A program made the position numbers and the translations under genes. 17,931 bases of DNA from positions 1 to 17,931 of the forward strand of contig CBDUXP010000075.1 of the NCBI GenBank assembly GCA_965371225.1, written 5' to 3'. Each line of letters starts with the position of its first letter. The first letter of the stretch is position 1. Under the pieces are notes generated by a model, which worked only from the letters and a program-made list of their open reading frames with translations, had not been told where the DNA came from and did no database searches. Shown here piece by piece: positions 6,950-14,200 of this stretch. The DNA comes from CBDUXP01 sp965371225 [NCBI: uncultured bacterium]. Lineage in GTDB: Bacteria; Abyssobacteria; SURF-5; CBDUXP01.

Positions 6950-7828
6950 ATGAAGACCACGCACGCCGAGACGCCGGATACGGGGATCACGATCCGCAAG
7001 CTGGACTTCGGCGTGCCGGAGGACGTCAACCCGCACTGGCACCCGGCCGAGCCCGAGTGGAGCCACATGGTGAACGGCGCGTCGCTCTGCATGCCCTACC
7101 TGGAGCCCTACCTGATCAAGGCGGTGAAGGCGGCGAAGCCGCACATCGCCGACCCCCAGCTGCTAACGGAGGTGGACGACTACATTGGCCAGGAGGCGCA
7201 CCACTACAAGCAGCACCGCCAGTTCAACGACATCCTTATTCGTCACGGCTACGACGAACTGCGGGACATCGAGCGGCGCATGGCGGATGACTACGCGCGC
7301 TTCCTGCGGGACAAGCCGCTCGCCTTCCACCTCGCCTACACCGCGGGGTTCGAGTCCATGGCCCTGGGTATCGGCCACTGGCTGGTACGTGACCGGGAAC
7401 GGCTGTTCGGCGGCGCGGACTCAAGCGTGTCGTCGCTGGTGCTGTGGCACTTCGTCGAGGAGATCGAACACAAGAACGTCGCGCTCGACGTGTACCGCGC
7501 GGTGTGCAGCAGCTATTGGTGCCGCATCCACGGCCTGTTCTTCGCCACGCTGCACGTGATCAAATACTCGCGCCAGGCGTACCAGGCGATGCTGAAGCAC
7601 GACGGGCTGTGGCGCAACCTGCGCAGCCGCTGGCGCCTGCAGAAGATGCTGCTGCGGTTCTTGGGCGCACTGGTGCCGCACATACTGCGCTGCTGCGTAC
7701 CCGGCCACGAGCCGCGGGACATCCCGAATCCCGCGTGGACCGACGCGTGGGTGGAACGCTACGAGGCGGACGGCGGGCGGCTCACGCGGCTGGACACGGC
7801 GCGCCTGGCGGCGGGTACGCCGGCATGA
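6950..7828 (+). CDS. PF10118-type 'metal-dependent hydrolase', probable ferritin-like diiron protein
   Basis: 292 residues from ATG 6950 with GGAGG 8 bases upstream. The overall sequence matches the family annotated as predicted metal-dependent hydrolases (COG3687/PF10118). The visible metal-ligand pattern is that of a diiron four-helix bundle: E52, then E82-x-x-H85 (GQEAHH), then E135 (GFESMA), then E171-x-x-H174 (VEEIEH). The 30- and 36-residue spacings within the pairs are close to those of ribonucleotide reductase R2. Diiron proteins of this kind usually activate oxygen (hydroxylation, epoxidation, N-oxidation, desaturation), so 'hydrolase' may be misleading. The C-terminal part is basic (WRNLRSRWRLQKMLLRFLG) and may touch the membrane. 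The stop overlaps the next start as ATGA. Reaction and substrate are unknown. Confidence 0.82.
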   Translation: MKTTHAETPDTGITIRKLDFGVPEDVNPHWHPAEPEWSHMVNGASLCMPYLEPYLIKAVKAAKPHIADPQLLTEVDDYIGQEAHHYKQHRQFNDILIRHGYDELRDIERRMADDYARFLRDKPLAFHLAYTAGFESMALGIGHWLVRDRERLFGGADSSVSSLVLWHFVEEIEHKNVALDVYRAVCSSYWCRIHGLFFATLHVIKYSRQAYQAMLKHDGLWRNLRSRWRLQKMLLRFLGALVPHILRCCVPGHEPRDIPNPAWTDAWVERYEADGGRLTRLDTARLAAGTPA

Positions 7829-8322
7829 GCGGGGGGACCATGGATGCGCGGCTGCAGCGGCTGATGATCGCACACGGGGGCATGGTCTTTTTCGGCGGGC
7901 TGATGGTGGGCTGGGGCTTTCTCTTTTTCCTCATGGGTGCAGTTTCCGTCTGGCCCATCCCCTGGCGGTTGGACGTGCAGTTGCCCGGCGACGTACGCGC
8001 GTGGCGCATGGCGCACATGGAGGGCATCCTCAACGGCCTCACCATGCTGGCCGTGGCGGGCATCTGGCATAACCTCACGCTCACCCCGCGCGCGCAGAAA
8101 TGGGTTGCCTACGGGCTGATCGTGACCGGGTGGGGCAATCTCATCGCCGCGACGCTGGGGCCCATCTTCGGCGGGCGCGGACTGGCCATCGGCGTCGGGT
8201 TCCATGAAGAAGGTGCCAACCACATCATGTTCTTCCTGTTCGCCATCTCCATCGTCACCATCATGACCGCGATGATCCTCATCATCCGCAACGCACTGTC
8301 CTCGGCCCAGGTGTCGGAGTAA
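7825..8322 (+). CDS. Four-helix membrane protein, styrene-oxide-isomerase-like
   Basis: 165 residues from ATG 7825, which overlaps the upstream TGA as ATGA. ATG 7840, preceded by a GGGGGGA, is an alternative start. Four hydrophobic helices are seen (about 13-38, 64-82, 92-112, 131-156). The pattern IAHGGMVFF, then RMAHMEGILNG, then GLIVTGWGN resembles bacterial styrene oxide isomerase (SOI), a small membrane enzyme that binds heme and converts epoxides to aldehydes. Aligned without gaps to the SOI sequence as I recall it, H64 matches the heme-ligand His58, N70 matches Asn64 and N105 matches Asn99. T101 and A109 replace Asp95 and the catalytic Tyr103. It may be a divergent isomerase, a heme redox partner, or another member of that fold. 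The homology is from memory and needs a profile search. Confidence 0.55.
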   Translation: MSGGTMDARLQRLMIAHGGMVFFGGLMVGWGFLFFLMGAVSVWPIPWRLDVQLPGDVRAWRMAHMEGILNGLTMLAVAGIWHNLTLTPRAQKWVAYGLIVTGWGNLIAATLGPIFGGRGLAIGVGFHEEGANHIMFFLFAISIVTIMTAMILIIRNALSSAQVSE

Positions 8323-8341
8323 TCCCCGGGCGACACCAGCT

Positions 8342-8381
8342 CACTCACGCGGCCGCTTGCCGGCGGGGCCGTGCCTGAGTG
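8342..8381. terminator. Imperfect hairpin between convergent genes, possible bidirectional terminator
   Basis: CACTCA (8342-8347) pairs with TGAGTG (8376-8381), with an inner CGGCC/GGCCG pairing inside it. The structure lies between two converging genes, where a shared terminator is expected. No T-tract follows on either strand, so function is uncertain. Confidence 0.35.
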
Positions 8382-8449
8382 CGCGCAGTTGCCAGCGGAA
8401 GTAAGCGAGCATTCGGGGGAGGTGCCACGGGCGCTTCGCAATCCGTTCC

Positions 8450-9058
8450 CTAAGGGTTGGCCCGCAGTTGCGCGTTCTCCGCCTCCAGCTCCGCAATGCG
8501 CGCCTTCAGACCGTGCACCGTGTCCGCCACTTCCTCGTCCGTGAACCGTGGAACGATGTGCTGGGGGCAATTCACGTCCCACGCTTCCACGCGGAAGCGG
8601 AATGCCCGCTCCGGAACACCACTATAGTCTGGGTCTGCGAGGGCGGCGAGCAGTGTGGGATCGTCCTCGATCACCTCGGCCCGGCCCCAGATCTTGATCC
8701 GGCGCCGGTTGGGGTAGTCCATCAGAAACATGAACGCCCGATCGTTCTCGCTCAGGTTCCCCATGGAGATGTACTGGCGGTTCCCGCGGAAGTCGGCGAA
8801 GGCTAACGTGTGTTCATCAATGACCTTCAGGAACCCCTTCGATCCGCCCCGGTGCTGGATATATGGGCGTCCGTCAGTGGTGGCCGTGCCGAAGTAGAAC
8901 GAATCCCGTTCGGCGATGAACGCCGCCAAATCGGGCGTGACTGTATCGGTCCACCCGCCGCGCTGTTCCATCTTGACGTAGCCGCTGCGCGAGCCGAGGC
9001 GTTCTTGGATGGCCTTCACGCTGGGGGTAAAGGCAATGTCGCTGATCGCTGCAGTCAT
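8450..9058 (-). CDS. Pyridoxamine 5'-phosphate oxidase-like FMN-binding protein
   Basis: 202 residues from ATG 9058. AAGGGA lies about 8 bases upstream, and the in-frame extension to 9202 is low-complexity. The split-barrel FMN-binding signature is clear: ERDSFYFGTATTDGRPYIQHR (about 50-70), GSKGFLKVIDE (72-82), DFRGNRQYISMGNLSEN (89-105), and later RRRIKIWGRAEV. This is the pattern of general PPOX-family flavoproteins (FMN or F420/heme-using relatives), not the PdxH enzyme itself. The C-terminal 30 residues (LKARIAELEAENAQLR) are a short coiled coil, suggesting oligomerisation or partner contact, which is unusual for the family. It is downstream of the symporter and the truncated CMD gene on the same strand. 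Substrate unknown. Confidence 0.85.
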   Translation of the reverse strand: MTAAISDIAFTPSVKAIQERLGSRSGYVKMEQRGGWTDTVTPDLAAFIAERDSFYFGTATTDGRPYIQHRGGSKGFLKVIDEHTLAFADFRGNRQYISMGNLSENDRAFMFLMDYPNRRRIKIWGRAEVIEDDPTLLAALADPDYSGVPERAFRFRVEAWDVNCPQHIVPRFTDEEVADTVHGLKARIAELEAENAQLRANP

Positions 9059-9092
9059 GACGCTATTCCCTTCGGGAGAAGCGGTGCTCCGT

Positions 9093-9116
9093 CGGGCCGG
9101 CGGGGGTACCGGCCCG
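9093..9116. repeat. GC-rich perfect inverted repeat upstream of the PPOX gene
   Basis: CGGGCCGG (9093-9100) and CCGGCCCG (9109-9116) form an 8-bp perfect stem with an 8-base loop. It lies between the truncated CMD gene and the PPOX start on the minus strand. No T-tract follows, so it may be an mRNA structure, processing site or weak terminator. Confidence 0.4.
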
Positions 9117-9146
9117 GCGGGTCCTGAAGTGACACGCGAGCCGGCA

Positions 9147-9392
9147 TTAGGCACCGGCCAACGCAGCGGCGGCCGGGAAGTCGACGACGGTCTCCCCCAC
9201 ATGGTTGAAGTAGATGGTCAAGATCGTCAGCGCGACGTTCGCGATGATCTCCGCAACGTCGCCGTCACTGTAGCTTGCCGCGCGCACGCGCGCCAAGTCG
9301 CCGTCGTCCCCCGCACCCTCCGTATCCACGATGCAATGGGCAAACGTTAGCGCCGCGGCCGTCCGCCCGTCGCACGCGCGCACCGGTGTCAA
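9147..9392 (-). pseudogene. 5'-truncated carboxymuconolactone decarboxylase/AhpD-like gene
   Basis: The reading frame covers about 81 residues and matches only the C-terminal part of peroxidase-related CMD-family proteins: TAAALTFAHCIVDTEG, then ASYSDGDVAEIIANVAL, then YFNHVGETVVDFP, ending AAAALAGA at a normal family C-terminus. Full-length members are near 180 residues and carry the Cys-containing active site in the missing N-terminal half. Upstream, the frame immediately runs into the 3' end of the symporter gene and stops at 9420-9422. The possible starts are weak (TTG 9392 or internal GTG), with no Shine-Dalgarno. It therefore looks like a remnant left by deletion that joined the symporter gene to the CMD tail. 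An alternative is a functional short variant, which I think less likely. Confidence 0.6.
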
Positions 9393-10873
9393 TCGGCGGC
9401 TGCCGGCGGCTCGGCCACCTCACTGCTGGCTCGCGCGTCCCGGCGCGCCTCGAGCTCGGCCAGGATCCGGCCATGCCGGCCGCGGTTCAGGTCGTACCGG
9501 CTGATGAACAGTACGGAGAGGCAGAAAAAGACGGTCATCACGCCGCCCTGCGCCAAGCCAAGGCCGGTGACCATGCGCTCCGACACGTCCTCGGGCGACA
9601 CCTGCTCGCCCAGGCCGACGAGGTCGATGACGATACCCGCCACCAGCGGACTCAGGCCGGTCAAGACTTTCCAGGTGAATGACTCGGCGCCGAAGATCAC
9701 GCCCTCCCGCCGGCGGCCGTGCGCCAGCTCGTCTTGGTCGGTGATGTCGCCGAGCATCGAGCCCGTCATGGGACCGGACGCCGCGATCCCGAAGTGGGCG
9801 AGGAAGCCGGTCGTGAAGATATACAGCGGGATGTACAGGGGACTCTCGTGTGCCGGCCACCAACCCACGATTTTCAACAGGTAGGGCAGGCAGAAGAACA
9901 CAAGATACGTGACGTCGCCGATGATGGCCACGGGTTTCTTGTCGATACGCGCCGCCACCGAGCGCCAGAACGGCAACCCGATGAAGAGGCCGGTGAACAT
10001 GCCGACGCCCCAGAGGAACAGAATGTCCGTGCTGACCTGCCAGAAGTAGGTGGCCATATAGATGCCGAGCGTATCGGCCACGCCCCACGCGATGTGGCGG
10101 CTCACGCTGCCGAACAGCACGGCGCGAAACGAGCGATGGACGAGCGCCTGCCGGTACTCCCCAAATACATCGCGCAGCCGGCTGGTGGCGCCAGCGGACG
10201 CCGTCGAGAGGCGGGGGATCCAGTGGCGCGTGCGCCACGCACTGGCAAGCAGCGCCACCGCGATCACCACGCTCATGAGGGCGCCAAACGGCGGATACGC
10301 GGCGGGGTTGAGCTGCCCGTTGGGATACTCCGGAGTGGGCCGGAAGAACACCAACAGCAGGATCATCCCGGCTAACGACCGCCCAACGTTGAACAGGATG
10401 CCGCGCATCGTGGTGATGCGCGTGCGCTCTTCGTAGTCCGAAGTGATTTCGGCCCCCAGCGCCAGGTACGGGACGGCGTACAACGTGTCGATGAGCCGTT
10501 TGGCCAGATGCAGCGCCAGCAGCCACGCCATGAGCGCCGGGAGCGAGAAGCCCGGCGGCATCGCCCACATGAGATAGAACGTCAGGGCCGAGGGGACTGC
10601 GGCCCAGAGGAGAAAGGGGTGCCGGCGTCCGAGGCGCCCCCGCGTCCGGTCTGAGATCACCCCCACCACGGGATCGGTGAGGGCGTCGAAGACGGTCACC
10701 AGCAACGCCCCGACCCCAATGTACGAGGCCGGCATCCCGATCACCTGGTTGTAGTAGAACACCAGGTAGTTGAACGCGAGGACGCCGATCCCCCACGGCG
10801 CGCTCCCCAGGGCGTACCAGCCCACCTCCGCATTGGACAGCCGCGCGTCGGGTTGCTTCACTGGTTCAGCCAT
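9389..10873 (-). CDS. MFS transporter of the GPH (MelB-like cation symporter) family
   Basis: 494 residues from ATG 10873; an in-frame start at 10924 adds an Arg/His-rich leader with no membrane character. About twelve hydrophobic helices are seen. The GPH signature is strong: FDALTDPVVGVISDRTRGRL (about 62-81), followed by GRRHPF. D63 and D67 align with Asp55 and Asp59 of the melibiose permease MelB, which bind the coupling cation, so sodium or proton symport is likely. The second half repeats the fold (AESFTWKVLTGLSPLVAG). GPH members move sugars, glucuronides or other organic solutes. The C-terminus is Ala/Glu/Arg-rich. The gene overlaps the short upstream ORF by 16 bp and overlaps the truncated CMD frame at its end. 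Substrate unknown. Confidence 0.9.
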   Translation of the reverse strand: MAEPVKQPDARLSNAEVGWYALGSAPWGIGVLAFNYLVFYYNQVIGMPASYIGVGALLVTVFDALTDPVVGVISDRTRGRLGRRHPFLLWAAVPSALTFYLMWAMPPGFSLPALMAWLLALHLAKRLIDTLYAVPYLALGAEITSDYEERTRITTMRGILFNVGRSLAGMILLLVFFRPTPEYPNGQLNPAAYPPFGALMSVVIAVALLASAWRTRHWIPRLSTASAGATSRLRDVFGEYRQALVHRSFRAVLFGSVSRHIAWGVADTLGIYMATYFWQVSTDILFLWGVGMFTGLFIGLPFWRSVAARIDKKPVAIIGDVTYLVFFCLPYLLKIVGWWPAHESPLYIPLYIFTTGFLAHFGIAASGPMTGSMLGDITDQDELAHGRRREGVIFGAESFTWKVLTGLSPLVAGIVIDLVGLGEQVSPEDVSERMVTGLGLAQGGVMTVFFCLSVLFISRYDLNRGRHGRILAELEARRDARASSEVAEPPAAAD

Positions 10874-11112
10874 GGCGCGAGGATCGTGGACAATAGCAGG
10901 AAATCGCCGCGCACAACGTACCACCGCCGTTCCACCAGGTACCCCCGCTCGTCCACGGGGATTCCCGGCGTTGTCTCGTGAAAGAAGGCCACCGGAAGCT
11001 CAATCCGCGCTGGCCAGGGCATCGTGTCCCTTGCGGCCACGGGATTCCTGTTTGCGGCAGTCACTCCGCAAAAATGAGCGCTTGCGGTGGACAGGCTCTG
11101 AGCTAAGGGCAT
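10858..11112 (-). CDS. Small hypothetical ORF overlapping the symporter start
   Basis: Up to 84 residues from ATG 11112, or 54 from ATG 11022. I do not recognise it. The part after the second Met (LPVAFFHETTPGIPVDERGYLVERRWYVV) has protein-like composition and GC-rich third codon positions, while the first 30 residues do not. That favours the shorter start. Its end overlaps the symporter ATG by 16 bp, as in translationally coupled genes. It could be a real small partner protein, the 3' remnant of a degraded gene, or chance. No Shine-Dalgarno is obvious for either start. Confidence 0.35.
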   Translation of the reverse strand: MPLAQSLSTASAHFCGVTAANRNPVAARDTMPWPARIELPVAFFHETTPGIPVDERGYLVERRWYVVRGDFLLLSTILAPWLNQ

Positions 11113-11275
11113 CTTTCACGCTACAACCAGACCATTATCGTGTGTTATTCGCCCAGAATCGCGGCAGAATTACGAAACAGTAGCCCGGCATGCCTATTGC
11201 GTAAGCTTATTAGCCGAAGAAGTACAGATTACGGAATCTTTCTACCGGTCGCGCAGCAACGCGACCTGAAGGCGC
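11113..11275. other. Divergent intergenic region between symporter and protease genes
   Basis: A stretch of relatively lower GC that must hold promoters for both directions. On the minus strand GATAAT (11139-11134) is a possible -10 for the symporter genes, but no good -35 is present. On the plus strand I see no convincing -35/-10 pair. The last 30 bp hold a perfect hairpin next to the protease start. Confidence 0.4.
11247..11266 (+). promoter_or_regulatory. Perfect hairpin in the protease 5' leader
   Basis: GGTCGCG (11247-11253) and CGCGACC (11260-11266) form a 7-bp perfect stem with a 6-base loop, ending 9 bases before ATG 11276. The only Shine-Dalgarno-like bases (GAAGG, 11268-11272) follow the 3' arm directly. 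The structure could influence initiation or mRNA stability; that role is inference. Confidence 0.45.
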
Positions 11276-14200
11276 ATGCCTCTGAAGTCCCGCCGACCGG
11301 CTACGCCGCAAGTCGCAGCCACCGCATCCGCTCCTCCGCATCGCCAACCCGGCCGTGTGCACCTCGGGTGGTTCGTCCTGTTGTGCGCGTTGTGCATCAG
11401 CCTCGGCATGCCGGCCGCGGCCCAGATGCGAGCCACGCAGAGCAGCTCGCGCGAGACGCTGTTCGACCGAAGCGCGCACCGCGACTTCCTGAATAGCCTG
11501 GACGATGAAAGCCGCGAGCGTGCGGTCGTCCTCAAAGCACGGGTCGTCGTGCCGGGCGGTGGGGAACTCGCCTCGGATTCCGACGCGCCCCAACATCTCT
11601 ACGTGCAGACTACCCGCGTGCTGTCCGTGGACGACCGCGCTCACCTGTTGACGTTGGGTGTCGAAGTCCGCAACTACCTCGCGAACAGCACCTACGTAAT
11701 GGACTGCGGGCCCGGTGCCGTGTCCCTGCTGCTGGCGGACCCGCTCGTCGCCGGCCTCGCGAGTATCCAGCCCGAAGACAAGGTGACAGCCGCTTTGGGT
11801 TATCGCGCCACCGGGCGTGTACCGGCGGGCATGGCCCCGCTCGCGGACGCCCCGGTCCCGTACCGTGTCCTGTTGTACGAGGGGGTCCCGCTCCAGGAGG
11901 TGCGGGACGCGCTGACGGCCCTCGGCATCGCCTTTACGGAAGTCGAGCATGGGCAGCGCATGGCTGTGGAAGCCTCCCTGACACCCGACCAAGCCATGAG
12001 CCTTGCAACCCTTGACACCGTGGCGGCCCTCGACCGCGCGTCGCCGCCACGCGCGGTGCAAAACAGCAATGCCCAGGCGTACACCACCTCCGACCAAGCG
12101 CAGAGCGGCCCGTACAACCTCACGGGCGCCGGGGTGACGGTGCTCGTGCGCGACCAAAGCTTCCCGGCGCACACAGACTACAACTCTCGGACCACGATCA
12201 TCGATACCGCAGGCAAGGGAGTCGGTTCCCACCACACCCACGTGACCGGTACGGTCGCGGGCGACGGCTCCGGCAGTGCGCTCGCCGAAGGCATGGCGCC
12301 TGCGGCCACGATCGTCACGCACGAATTCAACGGTAATGACACCACGGAGATCGGCGGCGCGTTCATCGATTACGGCGCACAGCTCTCGAACCATTCCTAC
12401 GGCATTCCCAGCGGTTGGCAAGGCAGCGCCTTCTACATGTATTCCGGGTATGAGTTCGGCAACTATAACGCGATGTCGAACGAATGGGACGCGCTCATCT
12501 ACGACAACGATCTAATCATCTGCAAATCCGCCGGCAACGACCGCAACGATATGGCCGCCAGCGGGTCCCACACGCACGTGCCGGGGGGGGGCACGTGGAA
12601 CGATACCCACCCGAACGACGGTCCCTACAACTGCATCAACGAAGCGGCGCTCTCCAAGAACGTGATCACCGTGGGCGCGGTGGATCACGACGACAGCATG
12701 TCCAGCTTCAGTTCTTTCGGCCCCCCCGAAGACGGGCGGGTCAAACCGGATGTCGTCAGCGACGGCGTCAGCCTCTATAGCACGTACCCGGGTAACTCCT
12801 ATCAAGGCGGCTGGAGCGGCACGAGCATGTCCTCGCCGGCGGTCACGGGCAGCCTCGTGCTCTTCACCGAACGGTACAAGGCGCTGAACGGGGGCACCCC
12901 GCCGACCGCCGCCATGGCCAAGGCCTGCCTCCTCCACGGAGCGCGGGATCTCACACCTGCAGAAGACATCGGCACCTATGCCGGTTTCTACCGGGTCGGC
13001 CCGGATTACGCCACCGGCTTCGGCGCTGTGGACATCGTCAACAGCATCGACGCGATCGACAACATGTCGACAGGAGACGTGAGTCAGGGTGAGGTCGACA
13101 TCTACATGGTGACCATCGCCAGCCCCGCCACACCGCTCAAGGTGACGCTCGTGTGGACCGACCCCCCGGGCAGCACCATCGCCGCGACGGCCATCATCAA
13201 CGATCTCGACCTCACGGTCACCCGGCCCGATGCCTCCGTCGCGTATCCGTGGGTGCTCGACCCCTTAAGCCCCGGCAACGCGGCGACCACCGGCGTGAAT
13301 CTCGTCGATACCACCGAGCAGGTCGTCGACACCGCGCCCCCGGTCGGCACCTACACGATTCGCGTCACCGGCACGAGTGTCCCGACGGGGCCGCAGGCCT
13401 ATGCGCTCGTCATCACTGGCACCCTCTTCATCCCCCCCGCAACCGGCGTGACGCTGACGCCCGACGTGGTGAGCCCGCAGGAGATGGGGACGCCGGTGAC
13501 CTTCACGGCGGCGGGCCAGGGCGGGAGCGGCACGTACGAGTATGAATTCGCGCTCCAGGGCCCGGCCACTGGCGGTGTCATGACCGTGCAGCAGGCCTAC
13601 TCGACCATGGCCACCTGGACCTGGGACACGAGCCGCATCGTTGGGGACCATACCGTACAGGTGAACGTGCGGAGCGCAGGCACGGCGAGCCTAGTCGATG
13701 CCACGACGGCGGTGAACTACAGCATCGTTAGCGAGCCGCTCACCCTGACCCCGAGCCGACCGAGCCCGGGGATCGTCGGGTTCCCGACCGTCTGGACCGC
13801 TGCGGGTGGACCCGGCGCCGGGCCGTTCGAATACCGGTTCTGGAAGCAGGCCCCCGCCAGCGCGTTCGTCATGGTGCAGGACTTCGGCGTGGGAAGCACC
13901 TGGACCTGGACGCCGATCCTCGCCGACCTCGGCATTCATTCGCTTAAGGTCGACGCGCGCACCGTCGGGTCCGCCACAGTCACTACCGGCCCCACCCAGA
14001 ACTACACCATCGAGACGCCGCCGACGCCGCCGGGGCCCCCCGCAGGTGTCACCGTCCCCGCAACCGACATCGACGGCGCGTACACGATCATCTGGACCGC
14101 CGGTACGGGGCCGATCGACACGTATGAACTACAAGAGGCCACCGACGCGGCCTTCTCCGACGCGGCAACTGTGTACACCGGCGCGACGCTCTCGGCCGCC

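Noticed and set aside
9059-9202. N-terminal extension of the PPOX protein
   Set aside because: The extension is low-complexity (Pro/Arg/Ser), runs through the inverted repeat and overlaps the CMD remnant; the ATG at 9058 has an SD sequence.
9420-10796. 458-codon minus-strand open frame in another phase of the symporter
   Set aside because: The symporter frame has membrane helices and the GPH motif; this one is Arg/Gly/Pro/His-rich without any domain.
11210-12421. 403-codon minus-strand open frame
   Set aside because: It lies antisense to the protease prodomain and catalytic domain; its composition (Arg, His, Gly, Val) is typical of a shadow frame.
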